From Anaerolineae bacterium (GTDB lineage: Bacteria; Chloroflexota; Anaerolineae; Aggregatilineales; Phototrophicaceae), in contig JAJEBY010000003.1 of the NCBI GenBank assembly GCA_022822305.1, positions 496,001 to 560,000 of the forward strand: a stretch of 64,000 nt of DNA. The letters run 5' to 3'. The notes beneath the pieces are model-generated. The model worked only from the letters and a program-made list of their open reading frames with translations, searched no databases and was not told the DNA's origin. Both the position numbers and the translations under genes were made by a program. Numbering within the stretch: the stretch's first letter is position 1; each line of letters opens with the position of its first letter. Shown here piece after piece: positions 54,469-62,575 of this stretch.

Positions 54469-55398
54469 ATGAAACAAATTCGCGATTTTCTGATATCGAA
54501 CAACTTCCCGCCCGGCGAGCTTTACGACCTGCCATCCACCGACAAGCGCTTTCCCGATGGCGCGAGTTACCGCATCGAAATCCCCAGCGTCGAAGGACCG
54601 CGAGCCCTGGCCGCCGTTTTGGAGGCAGCCGTCGCATACGGCGTCACCCTGCATCGCATCTCCCAGGGCAGCGGTATCTGGATGCTCACCGACGCCGAAA
54701 TCCGCGAGATGTGCCGGCTGGGCGCCGATGCCGGCATTGAAGTCAGCTTGTTTGTCGGTCCGCGCGCGGGATGGAGCGCCAGCGCGCAAGTCCGGGCCAG
54801 CGCCGGCAAAAATCTGGGCGCGCGGCTGCGAGGCATGGACGAGGTCGTCTACGCCACCGAAGATATCGTCCGCGGCTGCGAGTTGGGCTTGCGCTCCGTG
54901 CTGGTCGCCGACGAGGGGCAGCTGTGGCTGGTCAACGAGATGAAAAAAGCGGGCGAGCTGCCGGATGATCTGGTGGTCAAGATATCGGTGCAGATGGGCG
55001 CGGCCAACCCGATATCCGTCAAGCTGATCGAGGACCTGGGCGCGGGAACCTACAATGTGCCCACAGACCTGACGCTGCCGCAAATCGCCGCCATACGCGC
55101 CGTTGTCGACCTGCCGCTGGATATCTACGTGGAGGCGCCGGATGACTTCGGCGGCTTCGTGCGCCACTACGAAGTACCGGAGATGATCCGCATCGCCTCT
55201 CCAATGTATGTCAAGCTGGGCCTGCGCAATGCGGCCAATATCTATCCCAGCGGTCTGCATATTGAGGACTTGGCGGTTAAGCAGGCGCGTGAGCGCGCGC
55301 ATCGGGCGGCGCTGGTGATGAATATCATCAATCGCTACGCGCCGGATGCGGTGATGGGCGAAGCGGGCGCGGCAGATCTGGGCATCCCAGTGGTTTAA
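54469..55398 (+). CDS. U32-like peptidase-family protein
   Basis: 309 residues, TIM-barrel-like. Blocks PSVEGPRALAAVLEAAVAYGVTLHRISQG, YATEDIVRGCELGLRSVLVADEG and GDGLAV-like tails fit the U32 peptidase/hydroxylase superfamily. U32 members include collagenase-like peptidases and tRNA/ubiquinone hydroxylation factors, the latter with four Cys. Here only two Cys (in EMCRLG and VRGCELG) are seen, so an iron-sulfur role is unlikely. The product may be a sugar- or amino acid-related enzyme. Assignment is by general pattern. Confidence 0.6.
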   Translation: MKQIRDFLISNNFPPGELYDLPSTDKRFPDGASYRIEIPSVEGPRALAAVLEAAVAYGVTLHRISQGSGIWMLTDAEIREMCRLGADAGIEVSLFVGPRAGWSASAQVRASAGKNLGARLRGMDEVVYATEDIVRGCELGLRSVLVADEGQLWLVNEMKKAGELPDDLVVKISVQMGAANPISVKLIEDLGAGTYNVPTDLTLPQIAAIRAVVDLPLDIYVEAPDDFGGFVRHYEVPEMIRIASPMYVKLGLRNAANIYPSGLHIEDLAVKQARERAHRAALVMNIINRYAPDAVMGEAGAADLGIPVV

Positions 55399-55781
55399 TC
55401 TAACCTGCGCCAGATTGCCAAAGTTTACTCATCATTGGCCAGAACTTGCCCGGCGATCGGCCATGTATGGCCTTTCCATGATCGCAACAGGCATCCCTCA
55501 ATCTATCCTGTATCGTGAACTGATTTGCACCTCTCGCGGGTCAGCATCGGCTAGCCTGTCGACGGAGCTCGCCTAATCAGCTTCACTCGCCCGAAGCGCG
55601 GACATAAAAAGCGGCTATATGTCCGAAAAAATATTTTGATCGGACAATAGACGGACATAAACACGCCAAATGGCGATTGAAAATTAGCCACGCGGTAGCG
55701 CTGACGCTCTGAACATCTTGTCAGCAGCATTGATTTCAAGAGTGACGCTGTTGCCGCTTTTGCCAAACCAACGGGGAATGT
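55399..55781. other. Intergenic stretch with a motif cluster
   Basis: 383 bases without a gene. The notable content is the set of CGGACATA motifs (55599-55659), described separately. Confidence 0.5.
55599..55659. promoter_or_regulatory. Cluster of CGGACATA-type motifs
   Basis: CGGACATA at 55599-55606, its inverted form TATGTCCG at 55618-55625, a near-match CGGACAAT at 55641-55648, and a second direct CGGACATA at 55652-55659. The first two make an 8-bp stem with an 11-base loop. Repeated spaced sites suggest a regulator binding region. The genes on either side point away from it or toward it, so the target is unclear. Confidence 0.4.
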
Positions 55782-56354
55782 TTATGCCTCGGCATACTCG
55801 ATGCCGCGGTAGACATCGGCCAGCGCCAATTCGCAAGCCAGCGCTGACAGTGGAATCACATCGTCTGGTTGATCAAACACGCGCAGATACCAACCCTCAT
55901 CAGCGCGCGTGTAGAGGTCGGCGCGGGGGCGATCCTGGTCGAAGATCAGATAGCCCTCGATGGATGGCAGATCCAAATAGTAACCGAGCTTGTCGACGCG
56001 GTCATAAGACAGCGAGGATGGCGAAGTCACCTCGACCACCAGGATCGGATTGAGCAGCGTGAGTTCCCTATCATCTTCCAGTCTCGGCTCGCCACGGACA
56101 ATGCTAAAGTCTGGATAGACGTAGCGAGTTGGCCTGACGCGCACGCGCATGTCGCTGTCTAATATTTCAAACGCGGACGAATCGAGATGTTTTGCCAAGG
56201 CAAGCATTATGTTTACTTTGATTCGGCTATGCTTAAGCGTCCCGCCAGTCATTTCGATGATCGCTCCATCAATGTACTCGTGTTTGAGTTCCTGTCGCTC
56301 CTCCCATTCGAGATACTCGGCGACTTCCATCTTTCGCTGCGTTTGAATGACCAT
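55782..56354 (-). CDS. Uma2-family (DUF820) putative endonuclease, copy 2
   Basis: 190 residues. The same PD-(D/E)XK-like core as at 44241: EYIDGAIIEMTGG, YPDFSIV and VEVTSPSSLSYDRVDKLGYYL. The two copies are divergent in sequence and not neighbours. Function unknown. Confidence 0.88.
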   Translation of the reverse strand: MVIQTQRKMEVAEYLEWEERQELKHEYIDGAIIEMTGGTLKHSRIKVNIMLALAKHLDSSAFEILDSDMRVRVRPTRYVYPDFSIVRGEPRLEDDRELTLLNPILVVEVTSPSSLSYDRVDKLGYYLDLPSIEGYLIFDQDRPRADLYTRADEGWYLRVFDQPDDVIPLSALACELALADVYRGIEYAEA

Positions 56355-56425
56355 GTCGGACCTCGAGTATTCCGTCTACCGGAAATTATGACACGTGGCT
56401 GATTGTGCCAACTTCAAGCGCGCCC

Positions 56426-56770
56426 TTAGTTTTCCTCCATTGAGGAGAGCATCAAGGTAATTGCTGCTTTCAAGGCTGGCAAGTCTTCTTTTGAGAACAG
56501 CCAAACTTGTTCCAAAAGAACGTCATGATATCGATGAATGAGCACATCTCGGCAACCTGCGTAATCGCTCCACACAACGTCGGGATGCGCCGAAATCAAT
56601 TCCGCGTCCAAACGTTTGACCGCTTCGCCGAATATCATGAAGGCGAGAATCACGCCATCCTGAAGCAATCTATCTTGAAGGAAAACCTCCCGCCCTGCAG
56701 CGGCGCAATCTTCAATGTGCGCAATACGATCAAGAATATCGTTGCGGTACAACAATTGACTTCGTTTCAC
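56426..56770 (-). CDS. hepT: HepT-like toxin (DUF86/HEPN ribonuclease)
   Basis: 114 residues. The HEPN motif R-x4-H-x-Y is exact: Arg74, His79 and Tyr81 (RDVLIHRY). HEPN toxins cleave RNA. Its start overlaps the stop of the mntA-like gene by 4 bases (ATGA), so they are translationally coupled. In this system the MntA partner adds AMP to the Tyr of the motif and so blocks the toxin. Confidence 0.85.
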   Translation of the reverse strand: MKRSQLLYRNDILDRIAHIEDCAAAGREVFLQDRLLQDGVILAFMIFGEAVKRLDAELISAHPDVVWSDYAGCRDVLIHRYHDVLLEQVWLFSKEDLPALKAAITLMLSSMEEN

Positions 56771-57075
56771 AAGGGCTGCATCTCGCCTAGCACAAATACT
56801 TCCAACTCATTTCGCAAGGCATGTCTTGGCACAACATCTACTTTCCGCCCAAGCAGGTTTTCCAAACCTTGCGTGAGGCGGATGATGTCGGTCAAACGGA
56901 AATCGCTCTCGAAGTCGACGAGGAAGTCGATATCACTTTCCGAGTTCAGCTCGCCACGCGCGCACGAGCCGAACACCCATACCGCACGACCGCGATACTG
57001 ACGGGCAAGCGTCGAAATCTGCGGACGCAGGCGACGGATGTCTTCCAAAGTGCGTATCGTGGTCATTTCCGCCAT
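56767..57075 (-). CDS. mntA: MntA-like antitoxin nucleotidyltransferase
   Basis: 102 residues. Minimal nucleotidyltransferase with the exact GS-x10-DxD motif (Gly36-Ser37, Asp48 and Asp50: GSCARGELNSESDID). It is the partner of the downstream HepT-like toxin; type VII toxin-antitoxin order, antitoxin first. Short, but both diagnostic motifs are complete in the two genes. Confidence 0.85.
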   Translation of the reverse strand: MAEMTTIRTLEDIRRLRPQISTLARQYRGRAVWVFGSCARGELNSESDIDFLVDFESDFRLTDIIRLTQGLENLLGRKVDVVPRHALRNELEVFVLGEMQPL

Positions 57076-57132
57076 GCAACGCGCTTCGTTCTTGATTCTG
57101 CCTTCATCCCTCAGTGTATCACTGCACGCTCT

Positions 57133-58515
57133 CTAGCCGTCCGCCAGGATGCGATCGACCGCGTCCGCCAGCTGCCGCAGGCTGTTGACCATTAAGACGT
57201 TGTCGGCGTACATGCTGTATTCCCACATATCGCTGTCGCCGGTACCCCACTGCCGCCGCGACTCGGGACAGAACCAAATCAGGCGTCTGGCTTTGCGCTG
57301 CATATCCTGGGTGATGTCCAGGCGCGGATCATTGTAGTTGTTGCGGCCATCGCCGAAGAACAGGATGGTTGAGCGACTGTCGATCAAGTGCATGTGATCG
57401 CGGTTGAAACTGTTTAGGCTGTTGCCCAGATCGGTGCTGTAATAGCCCGGGGGATTTCCCGCCATGATACGCGCCACGGCTTCCCGCGGCGGCAGCTCGG
57501 TCAGCGTAGTGCTGACATCGACCAGATCGTGAATGAAGACGAAGCTGTGCGTGCGCCGCACCTGATCGCTTAACTCATAGACCAGGGTCAGGAGAAACTC
57601 GACCGCGTAGCGCATGGATGTGCTCAGGTCGCAGATGAGAATCAAGCTCGGTTTTTTGTGCCGTTTGCGAAATTGCGTTTCCATCGGCACGCCGCCGTAT
57701 CGCATGTTCTTGCGGACGGTCCTGCGCGGATCGAACTTGCCGGATTTGGCGCGTTTCTGCCGCAGCGCCGCGCGTGTCCGCAGCCGCGCCGCCAGCCGCC
57801 GCACTTCTTCGCGGATGTCTTCGATATCGCCGCCACTCAGACGCTGCAGCGGCACATCCAGCAGGTCGGGGCGTTCCCGCGGTTCCTGCTGCGCCATTTG
57901 CTCGGCCAGCGAGGCGCCGACATGCTGCGAGATTTGCTCGTTCAAGCCGGCCATATTCTGCCGTAGCAGCTCTTCCAGTTCCGCCAGCGCTTCGTCGCTC
58001 ATGCCCATGTCCGCCAGCGTTTCCAGCAGATCATCGAGCATGCGCTCCAATTGGGTCAATCCCGCCTGCCGCTGCAACCGTCGCTCGAACCAGGGACGCA
58101 TATACATTTCGTCGCCCTGTGACAAACCGGAATTGTCGCCGAGCTGCTGCAATTCTTCGTCGCTGAATTCCCGCCCTTCCAGCAAGCGCTGCAACAGATC
58201 GCGCAAGGCCTCGAGATTGCCCATGAGCGATTGCATCGCTTCCTGCAGCAGCGCTTCTTGCTCCTCGCTCAGCTGCTCAAGGATGTTTTCCATGGGCGGT
58301 CGATTGTTGGTGAAGAAGAGCGGGAAGAAATAATCGAAGACGGGCTGGTGGCGATGATTCTTGACCAACGTGGCTTTCATGACGCTCTTGAAGGCGGCCG
58401 AATCACCAATGCCGGTTTCATCGACGCCGAACATCGCGTCTTGGCTTTCCGCCAGGGAAATGCGCACGCCGGCAGCGCGCAGGGCACGGATGAACTCGAC
58501 CATTCGTCTTTGCAT
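57133..58515 (-). CDS. CoxE-like VWA-domain protein
   Basis: 460 residues. The N-terminal half is helical and Glu/Leu-rich; the C-terminal half is a von Willebrand A fold with the MIDAS motif DLSTS (Asp296, Ser298, Ser300). CoxE-type proteins work with MoxR AAA+ ATPases to mature metalloenzymes such as CO dehydrogenase. No MoxR gene is adjacent here, so the partner must be elsewhere. It stands alone. Confidence 0.85.
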   Translation of the reverse strand: MQRRMVEFIRALRAAGVRISLAESQDAMFGVDETGIGDSAAFKSVMKATLVKNHRHQPVFDYFFPLFFTNNRPPMENILEQLSEEQEALLQEAMQSLMGNLEALRDLLQRLLEGREFSDEELQQLGDNSGLSQGDEMYMRPWFERRLQRQAGLTQLERMLDDLLETLADMGMSDEALAELEELLRQNMAGLNEQISQHVGASLAEQMAQQEPRERPDLLDVPLQRLSGGDIEDIREEVRRLAARLRTRAALRQKRAKSGKFDPRRTVRKNMRYGGVPMETQFRKRHKKPSLILICDLSTSMRYAVEFLLTLVYELSDQVRRTHSFVFIHDLVDVSTTLTELPPREAVARIMAGNPPGYYSTDLGNSLNSFNRDHMHLIDSRSTILFFGDGRNNYNDPRLDITQDMQRKARRLIWFCPESRRQWGTGDSDMWEYSMYADNVLMVNSLRQLADAVDRILADG

Positions 58516-58806
58516 GTGCCGGATCCTCGCTGCCGGACGGAGGACTTGCTCCCCTCAATAGTAGAGCATTTGGCTTGGTAGAGCAAAAGATCGAATCAAA
58601 CCGACCGCGGAATCGACGAGAGCCGCGCACGCCGGTTGCCGTCTCATCAAGGGCAGTATCGGAACTCGCTCAACAGAGCGAAGCTGTGTCATTTTCAATT
58701 TCACAAAAGTCAACATCCCTCTAATCGAACACTAACCTCATTCTATCCATAGTGCATATAAAATCTGCAACCATTCGTGAGAATATTGTAGATTCTGGAG
58801 GTCTTA

Positions 58807-59664
58807 ATGAGTGGCAAGAGTCAATTGCAGATCACTTCAAAGGCGTTAATGCCTGGCGGATCCATGTTAGTGAGTTGCGCCATCATTTTCATTTCGATTG
58901 CTCTATTCTTCCTCTTGCAGGGTTGGGCTAGCGGGCAGAGCAACAATAGATGCGAGTATTATCAGCATTCACCAAACAGGTACTTGTCGATGCCGACTGC
59001 GGGCAAAGTAACGGGCACGAGAACCGTTTATTCCGACAGCGCCTGCGAGACGGCGCACGGAACGATCGAAATAGACTTCAACGGCTGGGTTTATGCGAGG
59101 ACCGAACGCGAAGCCGAAATCAATTGCAACTATTTCAAAGCTGATTTCGTGCAACGTCACCCGGATCTGTCCAAATCCACATTCAATTTCAAAATTTGGT
59201 ATTGCACCTTTGACGCAATGCCCAGGCCGTCTTCACGGTCAAAGCGCGACGTCAAACCAACGCCTATTCCAACGCCGACGCCTATCCCGACGCCAACGGG
59301 CCTCACCTTGATGGAAACGACAGATATTCGGGTAACGGCGGTCAGCGGCATCGCCAGTGGCATCCAGTTCCAGCGGGTTGACGCTCGGGGCGTTGGCATC
59401 CAATGGGTTATTGACCTGGGCTTGCTTGACGCGGTCGATGTCTGGGGAAAAATCGGCGCAGGCTATGACGTTTGTTTTCCGCACACGGGGCGAATCTTCT
59501 TCCTCGATGCCGCGACCGCGCCGCGCACGGTGTCGGAACTCGAGGTCACCACCCGTGATGGTTTTACCTGCGCCGCGGAAGATCGGGCTGGGACCCTGGT
59601 TTTGGTCCAGCCGGCGCCTAACATGCCTGTCGATACCAAACTAGCTAAAGCCAGGCGAACGTAG
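58807..59664 (+). CDS. Secreted or anchored two-domain protein with a Pro/Thr linker
   Basis: 285 residues, strong ribosome site GGAGG. An N-terminal signal anchor (MLVSCAIIFISIALFFLLQG). A first outer domain with several Cys (CEYYQHSP, DSACETAHG, INCNYF). A linker PTPIPTPTPIPTPTG made of short repeats (DNA about 59257-59298). A second domain ending in a Cys pair (YDVCFPHTG, GFTCAAED). The linker and domains are typical of Anaerolineae cell-surface proteins. Function unknown. Confidence 0.75.
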   Translation: MSGKSQLQITSKALMPGGSMLVSCAIIFISIALFFLLQGWASGQSNNRCEYYQHSPNRYLSMPTAGKVTGTRTVYSDSACETAHGTIEIDFNGWVYARTEREAEINCNYFKADFVQRHPDLSKSTFNFKIWYCTFDAMPRPSSRSKRDVKPTPIPTPTPIPTPTGLTLMETTDIRVTAVSGIASGIQFQRVDARGVGIQWVIDLGLLDAVDVWGKIGAGYDVCFPHTGRIFFLDAATAPRTVSELEVTTRDGFTCAAEDRAGTLVLVQPAPNMPVDTKLAKARRT

Positions 59665-59723
59665 CCGCCTTCGGGCGTTGTCGTCGTTGAAACAGTTGGC
59701 CTGAATTCGGCATGATTCTCAGT

Positions 59724-59744
59724 GGGCGACTCGCTGGGTCGCCC
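59724..59744. repeat. Dispersed palindromic repeat, related copy
   Basis: GGGCGAC (59724-59730) and GTCGCCC (59738-59744) pair around TCGCTGG. It resembles the palindromes at 20025 and 32382, though the flanking ACACTGTAGGGGCG is not kept here. Confidence 0.45.
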
Positions 59745-59812
59745 CTCTGGGGTTTGATAGAACTTTGGCATTAAGCGCGATTTTCTGCCCCAGCCTCCGC
59801 ATCCCAAAATGA

Positions 59813-60028
59813 AGCAAGCGTCGGATAGCCGTCCGCGCAACCGAACGGAATCTGCGCGACGCGCCCAACGGCGCCGAGATTCTTCTGATCATCTGGCGCC
59901 AAGTGCAACGCGCCGCCACCGCCCGCACCGCTGGATGGTTCAGAGTTACCTACAAAGGCACCGAGGGTTGGCTCGCAGCCATGTATTTAGGCACGTTTGG
60001 AAGCTGCCGAGCGGGCAACATCGCATAG
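59813..60028 (+). pseudogene. SH3-like domain remnant of a secreted protein
   Basis: A frame without start codon, opened after TGA 59810-59812 and closed by TAG 60026-60028, reads like a bacterial SH3 domain: VRATERNLRDAPNGAEILL, then ARTAGWFRVTYKGTEGWLAAMYLG. The pattern 'GWxRVTYxGxxGWxxAxYL' is typical of SH3b tails. The intact gene at 60261 ends in a related domain. The 5' part with signal peptide is missing. Confidence 0.6.
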
Positions 60029-60060
60029 CCGCAGTCTCGTTCAGCAACGTAGCGGTACAC

Positions 60061-60092
60061 AGACAGTCCTCCCAACCACGGGAGGACTGTCT
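60061..60092 (+). terminator. Perfect 13-bp inverted repeat, terminator-like
   Basis: AGACAGTCCTCCC (60061-60073) and GGGAGGACTGTCT (60080-60092) pair exactly around AACCAC. Only TT follows, so efficient intrinsic termination is uncertain. It would end any transcript through the SH3-like remnant. Confidence 0.5.
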
Positions 60093-60149
60093 TGCAGTAC
60101 GCGCTCAAGGATCTAGTATCAGCGCCTTCAGTCTCCAATAGAAATTCCA

Positions 60150-60177
60150 TTGACTCCGCACATGCAAATTCTAATCT
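60150..60177 (+). promoter_or_regulatory. Candidate promoter of the 60261 gene
   Basis: TTGACT (60150-60155), a 16-base spacer, and TAATCT (60172-60177). A TATAAT also occurs at 60184-60189 but lacks a -35 at a proper distance. Confidence 0.3.
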
Positions 60178-60260
60178 CGCGCTTATAATGTTTTCGGTAT
60201 CACGCTACAGGAAATACAAAGGGTACTATTACGTTTTCTTCTGAACATTGAGGTCCGTGC

Positions 60261-61517
60261 ATGAGAATCAAGCGCTCCGGTTTCTACATTGCCATTTGCG
60301 TCCTAATGCTATGCGCCCTGCGCGCTCCAAGTATCCTGGCAGAAAGCGAATTAGATGCGAGCGGCGAACCGGCTTATGGCACACAGGTCTTCACGCCGGG
60401 ATTCGCGCCACCGCAATTCAGCATAGATCTTGTCAGCGGCGGCGCCAACGATGTTGCGTCTCTGCAGCTGGGTGACAATTGCCTGGGATTCGCGGCGACG
60501 GATCCCGATTTCGTGGTGGAGCTTGCCGCCGACTTCGATCGGGTGACGATTTTGGTTGATAGCAAACTCGATACCACGCTGATCGTCAATACGCCCAATG
60601 GCAGCTGGGCCTGCAATGACGATACCAACGGTCTTAATCCGGCGGTTGTGCTGCGGGATGCGGCGGCTGGGCCATACCAGATATGGATCGGCAGCTACGA
60701 GCAAGACGCTTCCGGCATCAGCACGCTGTGGATCACGGAAGATGTCCCGGAGGTGCTGCCGACGACATCGACGGGTCCCGACCGCATGCAGCTGCCCACC
60801 TGGGGCGAGTTTGCGCTATCGCCCGGTTTCGATCCGGCCAACCACGCCAAGCAGGTGATGGCCGGCGGACGGAATCTCGTCACCGATTTCATCACGGCCG
60901 AGGGTTGCGCGGGTTATGTCGCCGAAGCGGCCGATTTCAGCTTTACTTTGAACGAGGCGTTTGAAGAGATTTGGTTTTCAGCGCACAGCCCGGCCAACAT
61001 TACCATGCTGCTAAACGCGGCCGATGGCGAGTGGCATTGTCGCGATGATTATCTCGGCACTGATCCCAGCATCGGTTTAAGCGGGGCTGCGGCCGGGCGC
61101 TACGATATCTGGATCGGCAGCTATGAGGAAGATAATTTTGCCGCCAGCATAGTCTATTCGACTGAGTCTGCGCCCGACGACAAAATTCGTTTTAATATCA
61201 ATACCAATTGCCCTGGCCTGCTGCCGACCGACCTGCAAGTCGGTTCCTGGGCGCTGGTCGCCCGCGCCGATGCCGCCGCGCTGGTGTTGCATTCGGCGCC
61301 CAATTCCGCTTCCAGCAACGTATTTGAGGTAGAAAACGGTACGCGGATCGAACTGGTTGGAGGCCCGTATTGCACCGAGGATCACCGATGGTGGCGGATC
61401 GCGATTTTTGATGTGCCGCGAGGCTGGATCCCCGATGGCAGCGCCAGCGAACGCTGGTTGCGGCTAACGACGCCGCCCGTTAATGATGTCGGCAGCGACG
61501 ATGAATCCGGCGGATAG
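60261..61517 (+). CDS. Secreted protein with two repeated domains and an SH3-like tail
   Basis: 418 residues, GAGG 8 bases upstream of the ATG. Signal peptide MRIKRSGFYIAICVLMLCALRAPSILA. Two copies of a PPC-like domain (about 40-155 and 185-300), each with a Cys pair and the motif AGxYxIWIGSYE. A C-terminal SH3-like domain with 'VARADAAALVLHSAPN' and 'WWRIAIFDVPRGWIPDG'. PPC and SH3 domains usually bind other proteins or the cell wall. Likely an outer surface or periplasmic protein; role unknown. Confidence 0.8.
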   Translation: MRIKRSGFYIAICVLMLCALRAPSILAESELDASGEPAYGTQVFTPGFAPPQFSIDLVSGGANDVASLQLGDNCLGFAATDPDFVVELAADFDRVTILVDSKLDTTLIVNTPNGSWACNDDTNGLNPAVVLRDAAAGPYQIWIGSYEQDASGISTLWITEDVPEVLPTTSTGPDRMQLPTWGEFALSPGFDPANHAKQVMAGGRNLVTDFITAEGCAGYVAEAADFSFTLNEAFEEIWFSAHSPANITMLLNAADGEWHCRDDYLGTDPSIGLSGAAAGRYDIWIGSYEEDNFAASIVYSTESAPDDKIRFNINTNCPGLLPTDLQVGSWALVARADAAALVLHSAPNSASSNVFEVENGTRIELVGGPYCTEDHRWWRIAIFDVPRGWIPDGSASERWLRLTTPPVNDVGSDDESGG

Positions 61518-61540
61518 CGGACCGCGAGAACCTAAACAGA

Positions 61541-61852
61541 TCAGCCGAGGTTCGCGCACAGCTCGACCACCAGACCATCACTCCAGCCATGCTTCTCATC
61601 CATCTTGGCTTTCACCGCGGCGATGAGCTCGGCATCATCCGGAACGATTGCACGGCCTGGATAGGTGTGCTCGCCCAGGCGAAAACTGATGACGGGGTTG
61701 GCGCGAATGTTGCGCACCCAATGCGCGGCCTCGCGTATTCCCGAGATGATGTAATAGCAATCCCCGTGCTGGACATACCAGATCTCGATCTCATGCGGAT
61801 TGCCGGTTTTGTGCCCGGTGGTGGTGAGGTAGAGGAATTTGGGTGGGTTCAT
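61541..61852 (-). CDS. Deazaflavin-dependent nitroreductase-family protein (DUF385)
   Basis: 103 residues from ATG 61852 (the frame is open a further 11 codons). The small split-barrel pattern LYLTTTGHKTGNPHEIEIWYV ... YYIISG ... HWVRNIRANP is the DUF385/F420-binding type. These proteins bind cofactor F420 and reduce quinones or nitro compounds. No F420 biosynthesis gene is in the window. Confidence 0.85.
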   Translation of the reverse strand: MNPPKFLYLTTTGHKTGNPHEIEIWYVQHGDCYYIISGIREAAHWVRNIRANPVISFRLGEHTYPGRAIVPDDAELIAAVKAKMDEKHGWSDGLVVELCANLG

Positions 61853-61968
61853 GAACACATTCGCACCTATTCTTATTGAGTACAAGAGTGCCTTAGATTG
61901 GTGACCAATTGTAGACTATAATCTGTAATCATTCTTTTTGCCTCGGTTGCCGACCAGGTTTAGAGTTT

Positions 61969-62322
61969 ATGCGCGCTCTGTACACTGTCGTTGAAACCGA
62001 ACAATTCATTTCCTGCGCCAAAGCGGCGAGAGTGTCCGATAGTGAGTTGATATCCATAATCTCTACCCTAGAAAAGAATCCATCAGCAGGTTAGCTCATG
62101 AACGTGATCTGGGGCGCTCGGACATTTAGATACAAGGTGTGGAGTGCGGGCCAAAGCAGACGCTATCGAATAGTAACATTCTGTGCAGGGTATCACATGC
62201 CAGTGTTTCTTATCGACTTGTTTGCGGAGGGCGAGAAACTCTCCTTCTCGCAAGCTGAGAGAGAACGGCTCAAATTGATACTTAAGAAAGTCGCAACTCT
62301 TTACAAGAGAGGTCCTCAATGA
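61969..62322 (+). pseudogene. HigB-like toxin gene interrupted by an in-frame TAG
   Basis: Starting at ATG 61969 a frame reads TVVETEQFISCAKAARVSDSELISIISTLEKNPSAG, meets TAG at 62092-62094, and continues in the same frame: LMNVIWGARTFRYKVWSAGQSRRYRIV ... FLIDLFAEGEKLSFSQAERERLKLILKKVA, ending at 62322. The two parts joined match the length and order of HigB-type RelE toxins. A codon such as GAG (Glu) at the break would need one base change. I infer a nonsense mutation. The 62098 ATG could start a shortened product, but it lacks the first third. Confidence 0.7.
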
Positions 62323-62534
62323 CTAAAGCAGGCGAAAGACTGTTGAGAGGCGCTGAGCAAGCATTGGCCTACGCCCAGGGGCGTGCTAAAGCAGATACTT
62401 ATCGGGTTCATAATCCTGTGGCTCAACAATTCACCTCACGAGGGAAACCGATAGTACTGCAAGCACAATTTAAGCCCAAGCAACATGGAAGCGCTACGGA
62501 AACGAACTCATCGGAAGAAGACCAATGCTGTTAA
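62319..62534 (+). pseudogene. Truncated HigA-like antitoxin
   Basis: Overlaps the toxin stop by 4 bases (ATGA). The N-terminus MTKAGERLLRGAEQALAYAQGRA followed by DTYRVHNP fits the start of HigA-type antitoxins, which normally go on with a helix-turn-helix of about 60 residues. Here the frame turns into unrelated sequence and stops at 71 residues. The DNA-binding part is missing, so the antitoxin is likely inactive too. Confidence 0.6.
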
Positions 62535-62575
62535 TTCGCTCAATCAACAGCTAGATTCCACTTTGCAGAAATTAC

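Noticed and set aside
54469..55398. Assigning the U32-like gene a tRNA or ubiquinone hydroxylation role.
   Set aside because: The four-Cys iron-sulfur ligand set of those factors is not visible.
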